51,590 nucleotides of DNA from contig JALTWR010000010.1 in NCBI GenBank assembly GCA_027046965.1, forward strand, positions 1 through 51,590, written 5' to 3'. The notes beneath the pieces are model-generated. The model worked only from the letters and a program-made list of their open reading frames with translations. It was not told the DNA's origin and searched no databases. The stretch is from Candidatus Altimarinota bacterium (GTDB taxonomy: Bacteria > Patescibacteriota > Gracilibacteria > Absconditabacterales > Absconditicoccaceae). Below, piece by piece: positions 19,402-31,454 of this stretch (position 1 is the first letter of the stretch; each line of letters opens with the position of its first letter). A program made the translations under genes and the position numbers.

Positions 19402-21399
19402 ATGAAAATAAAAACAAATAAATGATTTACTTTGATAGAGTTGATAGTAGTAATAGCCATACTTGCTATACTATCGGTTACAAGCTTTGTGGTATTGAGT
19501 CAATGGTTTGTAAAGAGTAGGAATGTTAAGAGAGTAACTGATTTAAGCGATCTACAGACGGCATTAAGAAGTTATTATTTTTCCCAGGCGTCGATATGAA
19601 GACCAGGGTATCCTATGCCGGGAGAGGCGATAGAAATAAGGGATGAGAATGATGAGGTGATATGATATCAATGACTGTTTGATGATAGTGTATGAGGTAA
19701 GATGAGCGAATTAACAAAAGTCCCAAGGGACCCATTGGATAAGGAGTATTACTGATATAGTGTATTAACTAACAAATGAGAATGATATGAGCTGGTAGCA
19801 TTTTTGGAAGTAATAGATTTTAATTTACTGTGAGAATCCTTTAACAGAGCATATGCAATAAGTTTGAGTAGTAGGGTGCCATATGTGTTATGAGAATATA
19901 GGGAGAGAGAATGATATTTTTTGAAACCTATGACGTTTATACATCCAGATTTTTGAATGATAACAAGCCAGGTATTGGGTAGCGGATGATATATAAAAGT
20001 TGACTTAACTACATTGACAGGGGAATATATAAGTTGAACTAGTGTGTGAGGCGTTGAAGTATGAGGCTGAGAGTACTGGGTAGCGGATGTGATAGAAGTA
20101 GGTGGGTCTAATGCAGGGAGTATAAATATTGGAGATATAGCCCAAGCATTACCAAGTGTCTGATGAGTAACGCCTACTAATACTACTCCCTCTTCTGTGG
20201 TTGCCGGGGGATATTATACGTTTAGTGGTTTCAGTGTAGCTACTGGTGTAAATCCACTTTCTTCTAAAATGGTTAGGGTTAAGGATTTTAATTGAGATGG
20301 GAAGTTGGATATTTTTTCAACTCAAGATAATCCTTCCTGAGGATGAGGGCTTATACTTTTTAAAGCTAAAAGAAAATGATTGCTTTCCACAGTGCATGCT
20401 CAAATTTGAGTTTCTTCTATAAACACTTTATTTGTAAATGTAAGTAGATGAAGTTTTAGCTGAGTATTTCTTACATGAGATACATTGAGATTGATTGGTA
20501 ATAATCTAAGAGGGAATGATGGATGGAGTATGGAATATTATGATGTGATTTATGCTTGTTCAGATTGGGTTTATTGTATGGATAATTTAAATTTTTGGAA
20601 CATTGCTTCTAAGACTCAATTCCCTTTGAGCCTAGCTAGTTGATATTATATCAAGGCTATAGGAGATTTGGATTGAGATAACAAAGATGATTTGTTTTTT
20701 GAGATCCCTTACTTTAGCGGAAGCGAAATTACTGGGAAAATTGCTGGAATAGCTATAAATCAAGGAAACGGAAGTTTTTTAACCTGATATGTCTGGTCGG
20801 GATGAGTTGTATGGAACAACCCTGAAAAGGTAGTTTGATCGGCTCAAAATATACTTTTTGTGGATATAGATCTAGATAATTATAAGGAAATAATTGTTCC
20901 ATATGAAACAAGAGTAGCGGTGCTTAAGAATGATGGAGGGACTTGGAGAGTTATAAAGTCTTATGAAGTTCCTGAGGGGATAAATGAATTTTATTCTTTT
21001 GAGGATGTAGACTGAAATTGAGCAAGGGATGTTTTTTATGCAGAATCTTGAAGTTATGTAGGGTTTATTTTATTTGATGATAACACCAAGATAAGTTGGG
21101 ATATGCCTTGAATATTCATAGATTTGGATAAAGATGGGGATAAGGATTTCGTATATTTTGATTTTGGTGCTAATCAGTGGTGCTTTGAAAATAACAGTAA
21201 TTGAAAGTTCCAAGGAGCTGACCTTGGTACATGTGACCCAATAAATATAGACCTACCACTAAATTATCCTTACTTCGAATGGTGAGTATATGATTTTGAT
21301 GGAGATGGAAATGATGATTTTTACTTGGTTGAAGTAGATACAACTTATTTTCCTTACTGATTCCTTAAAGTTTTTTACTGAACTTATCATAATCCTTAA
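19402..21399 (+). CDS. Large type IV pseudopilin with FG-GAP/VCBS-like repeats
   Basis: 665 residues. The prepilin motif [10 protein letters not shown] and the next about 220 residues closely match the pseudopilin at 8483. The carboxy-terminal part differs: it carries at least six calcium-loop-like repeats, [59 protein letters not shown] and [12 protein letters not shown], as in FG-GAP/VCBS (integrin-type) beta-propellers. So the same stalk bears another propeller, probably a calcium-dependent adhesin tip. Glycine is often TGA. The stop codon overlaps the glyA start (TAATG), an unusual pairing of a surface gene with a housekeeping gene. Confidence 0.87.
19621..19670 (+). repeat. 50-base identity with 8684-8733
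   Basis: Second copy of the identical stretch shared by the two pseudopilin genes, within the pilin stalk region. Confidence 0.85.
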
Positions 21400-22763
21400 T
21401 GAAAAACATTATATCAACTTTGATTCAACAAGAACTCAGACGTCAACAATTAGAACTTGAGCTTATCGCTTCTGAGAATTATGTTAGCTTGGATGTTTTA
21501 AATGCATATGCAAATGTTTTCACCAATAAATATTCAGAGGGGTATCCTTGAAAAAGATATTATTGATGACAAGATTGGGTTGATAGGATGGAGCTTTTAA
21601 CTCAATATAGAGCCTTAGCTATTTTTGATTTAGTTGATGAGTACAGTTCTGAAAAGGAAGAGAGATTCGTAGACTCTAGTTTTTCAATCAAGGAATTGAT
21701 AGACTTCGTTGGACAAGCTTCTCCTGTGTGGTGAGTAAATGTACAACCTCTTAGCTGATCTCCTGCAAATTTGGCTGTTTATTTATGATTGTTGGAACCA
21801 GGAGATACTATTTTATGAATGGATCTGAACGCTGGAGGACATCTTAGCCACGGCTTTAAGTTAAATGCGTCTGGGATATTTTATAAGGCAGTTTTTTATT
21901 GAGTCAACAGACAAACGCATTTGATCGATCGGGAGCAAGTGGAACAGATGGCTTTGGAACACAAGCCTAAAATAATAGTTGCTTGATATAGCGCTTATCC
22001 TAGGAGATTGGATTGGTCAAGATTTGCTCAAATAGCTGACAAAATTAAGCAAAAGTATTGATATAAGCCTTATCTGATGGCTGATATTGCTCATATCGCT
22101 TGATTAATTGCTTGAGGGGAGTTGGATTCTCCTTTCCCTTGGTTTGATATAGTTACTACTACCACTCATAAGACATTAAGGGGACCTAGAGGAGCTTTGA
22201 TTTATTTTAGGCGTGAACTAGAAAAAGATATCAATAGATGAGTATTCCCTGGGATACAGTGAGGTCCACATGAACATATTGTTTTAGCAAAGGCTGTAGC
22301 TTTTGGAGAAATTTTAAAGGACAATAAAGTATGATGGAAGAAGTATGTAAAACAAGTATTAAAAAATGCTCAAACACTGGCCAATACTTTGATTGATAGA
22401 TGATGGAAAATTATTACTAATGGAACAGATAATCATCTTGTATTAATGGATGTGGCATGAAGTTTCCCTGAATTGGGCTTGGACTGAAAAGTTGCTGAAA
22501 ATACCTTGGAGAAGATTTGAATTTCAATTAATAAAAATTCTATACCTTTTGACACCAATCCGCCTTTGAGACCTTCTTGAATCAGACTTGGTAGCCCAGC
22601 TTTGACTACCAGATGATTTGCCTCTGAAGAGTTTATGCAAATATGAGATATAATAGATACAGCATTAAAAAATTACAATAATTCCAAAGTTTTGAATGAT
22701 CTAAAGCAGCAGGTATTGTTACTGGCTCAAAAATTCCCATTGCCTTATGAGTTTAATAAATAA
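21399..22763 (+). CDS. glyA: Serine hydroxymethyltransferase
   Basis: A PLP enzyme that interconverts serine and glycine while charging tetrahydrofolate; 454 residues. The amino terminus has LIASENYVS and YSEGYPGKRYYGG, the PLP lysine is Lys258 in [13 protein letters not shown], and the carboxy terminus has [14 protein letters not shown]. Residues about 79-108 form an insertion where most enzymes have a short ELFGA-type link before NVQPLSGSPAN. Residue 178, within LID-x-EQV, is a CGG codon where the family has Tyr, consistent with Trp. The start overlaps the pseudopilin stop by one base; miaA follows after two bases. Confidence 0.95.
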
Positions 22764-22765
22764 AT

Positions 22766-23719
22766 ATGGAGGTAAAAGATATACTTTCTTGAGTAAAACA
22801 GGAAGTTGATAATTTTTTATTGAAATTTCCCAAATGAGTAATAATTATTTGGTGAGCAACAGCGACTGGTAAGACAGCATTGTCTTTACTTTTATCTGAG
22901 ATATATCCAGTAGAAATTATCAGTGCAGATTCTAGGCAGGTTTATCGTTTTATGGATATTGGCACAGATAAGGTCCCTTTATCCTATAGAAAGATTATTC
23001 CCCATCATCAGATAGATATTGTTGACCCAGACTATTTTTTTACTGCATGAGAGCGAAAACAACAGATAGAGAAAATAATCCCTCAAATTTTATCTAGATG
23101 AAAAATTCCTATCGTGGTAGGTGGAACAGGACTTTATATTGATATGATTTACAAAAACTTCCCAATGCCCGACGCTCCACCTGATTTTGAATTTCGCAAA
23201 AAGCTTTATATGCAGGAAAAAGAACAACCCTGAAGTTTGTATCAAGAATTACAAAAAATTGATCCCAAAGAGGCTCAAAAATTACATCCAAACTCTTTGA
23301 GATATATTGTAAGAGCTTTGGAAATTTATTATAAGACAGGTAAGCCAAAATCTGAATTTGCTTATGAACAACCGGTAAAACGACCTTTGTTAATGATGGG
23401 CTTACGAAGACAAAAGGATGATACTAATCGTAGAATCAATAAGAGAATTTTGGAACAAATAGAGGAGGGATTGGTGGATGAGGTTAGATGGCTATTAAAA
23501 AGATATGATCCAAGCTTGCAATCGATGCAGTGATTAGGATATAAAGAGATTGTGTGATATCTACAAGGTAAATATGATTTGGATAAAGCTATAGAAATAC
23601 TTAAACGCAACACTCATCATTATGCCAAAAAGCAAAGAACATGGTTTAGAAGATATATATCAGATAGCAAAGTTTCTCCAAAGCCCAATGTGATTTATAA
23701 ATTGTTTAATTTATCTTAA
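22766..23719 (+). CDS. miaA: tRNA dimethylallyltransferase
   Basis: 317 residues. The enzyme adds an isoprenyl group to A37 of tRNAs that read UNN codons. The P-loop is GATATGKT (30-37, with the first glycine from TGA), followed by [17 protein letters not shown] and GGTGLYID, all diagnostic for MiaA. The carboxy terminus has [13 protein letters not shown]. Residue 97, in TAGE-x-KQQ, is CGA where the family commonly has Trp or Phe. It lies two bases after glyA and its last nine bases overlap the convergent surface protein gene. Confidence 0.95.
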
Positions 23720-25255
23720 TAGGAGAGAAGGGATTATTTTTTTGATTATTATTATAGGATTAGTAGCCCATTGATCAGTAGGATTTGAACAATCAGCTCC
23801 ATCTGTTCCTAAACCTGTATCTTGGCAGCGCCAACTAAATGCATCTTCAAATTTGATAATATCACTATCTCATCAAAGTTCGTTGATGATATAGTTTTTT
23901 CTAACTGGATTAGGATCATCTAAGGTATTATAGGTGGCTAGCATTCAATGAATATATAGTTTATGCTTAAATCCTGTAGCTTGAGTTCCATTCCATCATC
24001 CTACAAGTCATCTGATTATAAAATTTCACCTCAACAGTGCACCAAAGGTCACAGGAGAGGTTGAAGCTAGTTCTCCTTGTGAATCCATAAGCTGAGTGTC
24101 TATATTGTTATCTATTAGCATATTTCACTTATCTATAAATACGTGTATAGCTCAAGGACCTTTTTGACTCTTTTTGACAATAAGATTTCCATCTCTTAGG
24201 ATTATGTAAGTGTCTTTACCATCTGTAGTTAAATCTTGAGATATTGTTGCATTTTGTCATGGGGTGATACAATTTATTGCTCACTTACTGATAGTTGTCA
24301 CAGTAGCCTTTCATCTACATAGAATCTCTGCATTTTTGTTAACTTGGTTAATTATTTGAGATATATTGGATATACTTCATCATATTTGGAAGGCAGTCCT
24401 CCTATAATAATCTCAAGTTGTACCGCTTATTTGTCCAAGGTTTATGGTATCTCATTTGGAACCTTGAGAAACACTATAACCTCCTACTATTCCTAGCAAT
24501 GATTTAACAATTCCTCCAAATCAGTAAGTATTTCAAGTTAATCCTGCACAAGCTCATGTAAAATATATTGTTGAAGCATCTACTCATCATACTAAATCTT
24601 CTATATTTGTACCTCCATTAGTAGCATTGATCAAGCAGGTAGGATTATCTAGTTCTCCTCACACAAATGAAACCCCGTATTCACTATCCCATAAAAATCA
24701 AATTAAAAAGTTGCTATTCCAAAACCCAAAATTTGGAGCAAACTTAGTTCGTTTAGGCTTATTTGCTGTTGGATCTAGATCAATTCCTGCCTGTAGCGAG
24801 AATAAATCAGTTCATCTGTAAATATATTTTATTTGTCATACTATGTTGTTGGTATCAATGCTGGGTCATTTACAATCAGTATAAAATCATCCCTCAAGTG
24901 TAAGATCATTGTATCCAGGCCAATAACTTTTGGAATCATTATCCAATGGGTATAGGGCTGTAGCCCTCAGTGGAGTCCAATAATATCCTTTTACTTGCTT
25001 ACCACATTGTACATTAGAAGAGTTTAAGGTGATGTTTACACTGTTACCATCTCATAGATCTTTGAGCGATGTGAGTATAAACAACCCACCAAAATAATTG
25101 CCTCCTACATTAAAATGGGTTAGAGTTATTCAGCTTCTCAGACTTTGAGCTAGCCCGTTTAGTGTGATTGTATAAGCGTTGGAAGCTCCAATTGTAAAAG
25201 CCAGAGCCAAAAATATAGCTCATCCTTTGAGAGAAAATAAATATTTTTTTAACAT
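23711..25255 (-). CDS. Secreted or surface hypothetical protein, 514 aa
   Basis: A basic start and hydrophobic stretch (about 11-27, [18 protein letters not shown]) look like a signal peptide ending near Ala-Tyr. The mature part is rich in Gly, Asn, Thr and aromatic residues with six or more cysteines and no further membrane helix, as in beta-rich surface proteins. More than 30 glycines are TGA, so the gene is almost invisible under the standard code. No family is recognised. A strong promoter lies 41 bases upstream of the ATG. It is convergent with miaA. Confidence 0.82.
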
Positions 25256-25295
25256 TTTTGTTTTAAATATTTTTTAAAATAGTTTAGTTAATAAA

Positions 25296-25324
25296 AGTAT
25301 ATTAATTTTAGAGAAGTTTGTCAA
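25296..25324 (-). promoter_or_regulatory. Promoter of the surface protein gene
   Basis: On the minus strand TTGACA (25324-25319), 17 bases, TATACT (25301-25296), a near-consensus promoter 41 bases before the ATG at 25255. Confidence 0.75.
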
Positions 25325-25505
25325 AGGAAATCTTAGTTAAATTATTGAAATTTTGTTTATTACGTTGCTGATTGTCAATATAGGGTGTGTTATTTTTTTG
25401 AAAAAACACAATTAAAAGTGTCAAAGGGTCTTGAAAATTGTGGCTAAAGCTTTAAGCTTGTAACAACCGATTAGGTTAATTTATATCTTTAATTTAATTA
25501 AAGTA

Positions 25506-27041
25506 ATGAATCAAGAAGTTAAAAAAAGTGGTTCTTCATTATGGTTAATTTTAATTTTGATAGTATGAGGAGCATTGGGAGCTTTCTTTTTTTGGAACAA
25601 GTCCAATACTCCTACAACTAGTGTGAAGCTATTACCAAAAGCTGCTAGCGTTCAGGATATAAAATGGGATGTGGTATACACTAACATGATAGACAAGGTT
25701 ACTTCTAGCTTGCAAAAAAATATGGATTTGATTGCTTCTAGTAAGGGAGTAGAAAGCGTTGTGAATTTTGTAATAGGTCTTGAGGTTCCACAGCAATTCA
25801 AAGGTGAGATGACTATAGATTCTACTCTAAAAAATTCTTTCAAAACTTTTGATACTGAATCTAGAGGGAAAATTAGTGTTAAGGGATCTACATTACAAGA
25901 ACCTGTAATTAATTTTGATGGAAGCTTGGAATGAGCTTTGATCTCAACTTCTAAAGAATTGTTTGTCAGGCTTGATGATGTTAAAATCAATATGGAAGGT
26001 CAGGAAATTCAGCCTATGCAAACTGCTATGATACAAGGGATGTTGAGTGGCTTTTTGAGTCAATATGGTAAAAAGCGAATAAGAATAGATTTAAGTGGTG
26101 TAAATTATACATCTACAAATATTGATCCAACAAATGTTATTAAGCTTGTATATGGGTTCTTTGATGAGTTAAAAAAGAAACCAATTTTGGTGGTTGAAAG
26201 CGAAAATTTAGTAGATAACAAAAAAGAGTTTATTTTGGCTTTTTCTGCTGAGAATATAAACTCTTTGATTGATTATGTTGTAAATGATCCAGTTTGAAAA
26301 CAATTAATTTCATCTAGTGGTCAACCTATTACCGAAGAGGATATAAAGCAGCTTAAGGAAGAAATAAGTCAAACTTTGGATGAGGCTAATTGGAGAGGTA
26401 AAGCTATAGTTGATGTAAACTACAGTTATGAAATTATTTTGCCTTTGTATAGTTGGAGTTGAACGGGTGATATTACTGGTAGTGCTGTAAAAATTTATCC
26501 AGATAAACTAGAGTTGGTTATAAATGAGGCTGATGCTCAAGGAACTATTGTTTGGGAAGCAAAAGATGGGAAAAATATTATAAAATGAGCTATCAGAGGT
26601 AAGGATATGGAAGGTAAAGAAACAGATTTGGTTGATGTAGATATGAATATTGATTATAAAGTCAAAGGCAAGGATGTTATAACAAAATGATATGCAAAAA
26701 TTAAGTTTGTATCTCCTCAGGGAGAGGCTATCTTGTTGGAATTCAACCTAGATGAAAAAGATTCATACGTTGATAAAGATGTTAACATTCAAATGCCTAC
26801 AGATTTTGTGAACATTGAGGAAATATTAGGAGATTTGGGAGGATTCGGTATTGCACCTGGTGTGTGACCAGCAAATTATGATATGGCACCAAATCCTGCT
26901 ATTCCACAAGGTGGAGAATTCAATGATGTTCCTATGATTGAAATTCAGGATATGGGTGGAGAATGAGGACCAGTTGAGGTGAATGTTGAGGAGCTTACAC
27001 CAGAGCAATTACAACAACTTCAACAGCAATTTGCTCAATAG
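25506..27041 (+). CDS. Membrane-anchored hypothetical protein, 511 aa
   Basis: One membrane helix (about 12-30, LWLILILIVGGALGAFFFW) is followed by a large soluble domain with alternating strands and polar residues, and a glycine/proline-rich, glutamine-rich tail ending in QLQQLQQQFAQ. The pattern of short charged strands recalls lipid- or ligand-carrier folds, but I cannot assign a family. TGA encodes glycine in LIVGGALG and around the EGEGGP tail. It is divergent from the surface protein gene across a 250-base A/T-rich spacer and followed by a strong terminator. Confidence 0.8.
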
Positions 27042-27071
27042 TAGTTGTAATCAATATGCATGATTTTTGTA

Positions 27072-27098
27072 AGAGGGGGACCAGCGGTCCCTCTTTTT
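27072..27098 (+). terminator. Terminator
   Basis: AGAGGG-GGACC (27072-27082) pairs with GGTCC-CTCT (27086-27094) around an AGC loop, followed by five T. It ends the 25506 gene and touches the stop of the convergent PrsW-like gene. Confidence 0.85.
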
Positions 27099-28002
27099 AA
27101 ATTCTTAAATTTTTAGGAATATATAACCTATCTATATGATAAAACAAAAATGCTAAGAAAAAATATCAACCTATTACGGCTAGCAATATTGCTATAGCTT
27201 GTTGATAGTAAAGAAGAGCATTGTATCAAAAATGTAAGGATACGCCTAACAAAATTCCAATCAACAATAGCAATAACTTTTTCTTGGTATGAGAGAGGGC
27301 AAGAAAAATAAAAAAAGCGGTAATACCACTAAATAACATATGTGTAATAAATCAAACTAAGCCTCTTGATAAGGTTATTTTAAATCATTCTTCCAGGGTC
27401 TTTTCTATCCCCATAATACCTTGTAGTGTTTTAATGATATAGATAATATTCTCTACAAAGGAAAATCCAAGTGCAACTAGCAACGCACTAAGGATTATAT
27501 CTGATGGAAGTAGGCGAATTTTTTGAAAGACTCCTTCTCATCATACTATTTTTAGAAGTTCCTCTATGGTGGCAAGAATTAATATTTGAATTATTATGAT
27601 ATTAGTTGATATTTTTCAAACTAAAAATTCAGTGATTAACAAAATTATATATCATATTAAAATAAATAAGGATATGCGATGCCAACTTAACTTAAATACT
27701 ATACGCAATGCCAATATACTTGCTAAGATATATGCTAAAAAGAAAAAAAAGCTAGTGTTATGTAGCTCTTGGGTTATCAAAGGTAAGTCTGGATTTACCA
27801 ACGTAGATATGAAAGGATAACTTGCCAATATTATTGCGAGCCCTCATCACATACTGATTATTCCTATAAAAATTGAGTTTAGTTGTAAATATCTTTTTTC
27901 ATCTGGGGATACAAAAAATATGTTTTGAACAATTCCTAACCATATTGTCAAAATTAAAACATTTATACCTGTCAGCAAAATTACAAATATCCAATCACTC
28001 AT
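27097..28002 (-). CDS. PrsW-like intramembrane protease
   Basis: 301 residues with about eight predicted membrane helices. The conserved PrsW features are present: EELLK (Glu147, Glu148, Lys151), GFSFVEN (Glu184, Asn185), a histidine in FITHMLFSG (His221) and a late SLHFGYNAL (His257). PrsW proteases cleave membrane proteins such as anti-sigma factors. TGA encodes glycine at several sites, including ISMGGGLA. The gene stands alone, divergent from radA. Family confidence is good; the substrate is unknown. Confidence 0.82.
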
Positions 28003-28093
28003 AGTAATTTAAGTTTTATATATCATATTTAAATTATATGTTAGTTGGTTGAATTTTACAAATTTTTGAATATCTTTGAGGTATTATCTTTTA

Positions 28094-29404
28094 ATGTTTT
28101 TTTCAATGTACAAGTGTGCTAAATGTGGTTATACTTCGGCAATTAAGCTTGGTAAATGTCCTAACTGTTGAGAGTTTGGTTCTTTTGTAGAAGATAAGCA
28201 ATCATCGAAACCTATTAAATCCAAAAAAAAGAGGATCGCTAGGTGAGAAGTATTAGACTTTGATCAAAACACTATCAAAGATCTATATTTCCCAATTTCG
28301 GAAAGGGAGCTAATGAGAATTTTACCTCAAGGGATCAAAAAGTGAGGTATTTATTTGCTTTGATGAGAACCTGGTATTGGTAAGTCTACTATAATTTTAC
28401 AACTTTTAGATGATATATTATCAAACAACAAGGATCTTAGAATTGGGTATTTTTCTTGAGAGGAGCATCAGGCTCAGATTTCTGAAAGGTTGCAAAGACT
28501 TAATTTGGAAAATACAAAATTAGGTGAAAATCTAGATATATATTATTCTAGTGTATTGGAAAATGTTTTTACTACAGCCCAAGCAAAAACATTTGATATT
28601 GTAATATTTGACTCTATTCAAACTATATATTCAGAGCTGATTGATTCTCCAGCTGGTAGTGTATCTCAAGTTAAATTTGTATCTGAAAAAATAAGTGAAT
28701 TTTCAAAAAAAAATGGAGTTACAAGTTTTGTGATAGGTCACATTACCAAATGAGGAGAGATAGCTTGACCCAAGTATCTTGAACATATTGTAGATGTTGT
28801 GCTTTATCTAGAATGAGATAGATTTGGACAATATAGATTTTTAAGAGCAAAGAAAAATAGATTTTGACCAGCTGATGAGGTTGGAATTTTTGAAATGACT
28901 TTGTTTGGTTTGCAACCAGTCTATGATATGAAACAGAGAATTTTGGAGGGGATTAAAACCTCTGTTCCAGGGTCTGTTTTGACAGTCGGAATTGATAGCG
29001 GTAGGCCAGTTTTAGTAAGCTTAGAAGTCTTGCTCAATAAAACCAATTACAAGTATCCCAAGAGAACAGCAATAGGTATTGACAGCTCAAGACTAGATTT
29101 AGTCGTGGCAATCTTGGAAAGATATCTCAATATTAAGCTGGGATATTTTGATATTTTTGTTAATATTCCAGGTGAATTTAAATTTTATGATAGTGGCCTA
29201 GATTTGGCTCTGGCTGCAGCAATTTATGGCCAGTATAAAAACAAAATTTTATCATCTGATACTGTCTGGCTTGGTGAAATTGGATTAGGTTGACAGGTGT
29301 TATCTACTAAACTTCATCAAAAAAGAAAAAAGGAAGTAACAGACTTTAATGTGGTAGATTTTTCTTCCATTAAAAACATTGTGGAATTGCCAGGTATAGT
29401 TTAA
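28094..29404 (+). CDS. radA: DNA repair protein RadA
   Basis: 436 residues. A four-cysteine zinc finger (Cys8, 11, 22, 25), a RecA-like ATPase with Walker A GEPGIGKST (91-99), the RadA-specific KNRFG motif (254-258) and a Lon-like carboxy-terminal domain appear in the expected order. RadA (Sms) is a DnaB-type helicase that promotes branch migration in recombination. The Walker region has two TGA-coded glycines just before EPG. A second in-frame ATG at 28106 is an alternative start. Its TAA shares four bases with the hflX stop on the other strand. Confidence 0.95.
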
Positions 29405-30534
29405 GATTGGCTTTTATCATTTGTAAGTTTCAAAAGCTTCGTTTTTAGCTGGTTTACATCATCTTTGCTTTCGGCTGAGCCAAAATGTCGCTCTATCTTA
29501 TTGAAAGGGGTTTTTTGCTTAATTTGAGATAAATATTTGGAAATTTTCGTTTCGATTTGTTGAGGGTTGGCTACTAAATCTTTTTTGTTAAAAATTATAA
29601 GCAGATTTTGTCCTTGATTTATTAATCAATTGATTCTATCAAAAACCCCAAGAATTGTATCAAATTGTATATCAAAGTATGCTGGATCTTTGACTAGCAA
29701 AGATGCGTCTAAAACTAAACCTATAGTACTGGCTCGTTTTGCTTCTTCCAAAATCGGCAAAAATGAATTTATTACAAGGGGAGGTATCCCATGTATAAAT
29801 CAAATGGTGTCAATCACTAATAAATCTATCGGATATGTGGTTTTTAGTCTTCCAATCCTATTGTCTAGAGTTGCAAAGAGGATATCTTTTACTAAGACGT
29901 CTTTTCAGGTTAGTGCATTAAAAAGAGAGGATTTACCCACATTGGAGTATCCCATTAATAAAAAAGTATTCATTCCCTCTCTTCATCTTCTTTGGCTATC
30001 CAGCACTTTTTGCCACTGTTTTAACTGTTTTTTGATATGATTGAGTCTTTTTTCAAGATGTCTTCTTTTGATTTCCATAATTCTTTCGCCAGGGCCTCTT
30101 GTTCCAATTCAAGCTCCCAAATTTGAAAGTTCTTTTCCGAGGCCTTTGTACCTAGGTAATTCATATCTAATGCGAGCATATTCGATTTGCAATCTTGCTT
30201 CCTTAGTCTTGGCATGTTTTTCAAAAATATTTAAAATAAGGTCGATTTTGTCTCGAATTTGAGTCTCTCGTGGAAAATATTTTCTTAAAGTATTGTAGAC
30301 GGAAGGTCTTATCATATTATTGATTACAAAAACATCAATTTTGTTGTCCAAACACCGCTGAGCTATTTCTCTTGCTTTTCAAGTACCTATATAGCTAGCA
30401 CTAGAAGCATAATTTCTAGGTTGCAAAAAAACTTTATCTATAACGCCTCATAGATTTTGTATTAAAATTTTTGTCTCTTCTAAAGAATATTGATTAAATT
30501 GAGGATTGACTATATCTGCTACTACAAATTTCAT
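29401..30534 (-). CDS. hflX: GTPase HflX
   Basis: 377 residues. The amino-terminal domain has YASSASYIGTGKAREIA, and the linker carries the HflX hallmark GIGTRGPGE. The G domain has G1 GYSNVGKSS (195-203), G3 DTIGF and G4 NKKD. HflX splits stalled 70S ribosomes during stress. CGA at residue 94 in QI-x-DKIDLILNIF is a position where relatives have an aromatic residue before Asp-Arg. The gene ends the operon of the amidotransferase and ATP-grasp ligase, three bases after the amidotransferase stop. Confidence 0.94.
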
Positions 30535-30537
30535 AAC

Positions 30538-31404
30538 TTAAGTTAATCTAGGTACTTCTCCCTCTCAAGGTCTAAGATCGGGATTCTCGTATACATTTAT
30601 ATAAATTTCTTTGATCCAATCAATGGGCCTTGAGATGGTGTCTCATGGTTTCATTAATTCATAATTTTGAGGCAGGTATTGGGCAATATTAGAGGATCAG
30701 GCGAATAATAGATCTTGGTCTTTTTTTACAATTAGCTTATAATATTCATAAACCGTGGGGTCTTCTAGCACTAGTTGTGAAACTTGGTGATGTATGTAAG
30801 CCGTGTATTCTTGAGGTTTTGCCAAAAATAGCATTAGATTGTATCAGCTTTTCAAGGCCTTTTTAGGTCTTTCTAAAGCCTTTTGGATATTGTGCGTAGC
30901 ATCTAATTCTTTTGCGATGGTTAGTGCCATAATTAAAGTTCCATTTTTCTTTTCAAAATGTCTAAAGTCTATTCACTCTAGTTGGGCAAGTTTTTTGTAA
31001 TCCAGTAATCAGTTGTAAAATAGCCATCAGTAATATCAACTATAGCTTACCAGTGGGAAAGGATGAGAGTTTAAAGCACTGACTCGTCATTCATCTGTTG
31101 CTCTAAATTCGGCCATAAGCAGGAAAGGGGTGTCTTGATCCATAGCAACTATTTTTTGTTTTAATCTTTTGAAAGCTTCTTTGTCTTCAAAAAATGCCTT
31201 TCCACTAAGATAGTGATTAACTCTGTAAGGAGTAACTAGTAGGTATCCCCAACCATGAGGATGTTGATGCCAGTTTCAGTTTACTCCAAATTTTTTTGTA
31301 ACGTTTGCTATTGTGGTGTCGTGATATCAAGCTTGCCAAAAAGCATCAAGATAATCCAAGGCCTTGGTTTTGTTGGTTCATTCAAGATACAGTATTCTGC
31401 ACAT
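30538..31404 (-). CDS. Class II glutamine amidotransferase-like protein
   Basis: 288 residues. It starts with Met-Cys-Arg, so Cys2 becomes the amino-terminal nucleophile after Met removal, as in the Ntn-type GATase II/YafJ/EgtC group. Further family features are HPHGWGYLL, AEFRATDEG-x-VSALNSHPF and SYSGYYGWLFYNG. The carboxy-terminal 120 residues do not match a synthase domain, so it acts as a stand-alone glutaminase or amidase. It lies between an ATP-grasp ligase and hflX in one operon, which suggests it supplies ammonia to, or hydrolyses an amide made by, the ligase. Confidence 0.82.
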
Positions 31405-31454
31405 TTTGATTTTATTTTAAGATTTAAATCGTATGGCATTAAGGTTCTAGCTAC

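Noticed and set aside
24627-24821. A plus-strand frame within 23711-25255
   Set aside because: The minus-strand frame is open for 514 codons with a signal peptide and a promoter; the plus frame is a shadow.
25380-25420. A/T hairpin in the 25256-25505 spacer as a terminator
   Set aside because: The stem is made mostly of A-T pairs, lies between divergent genes and has no T-run at the right place.
29630-30040. A 136-residue plus-strand open frame
   Set aside because: It is antisense to hflX, whose motifs are clear on the other strand.
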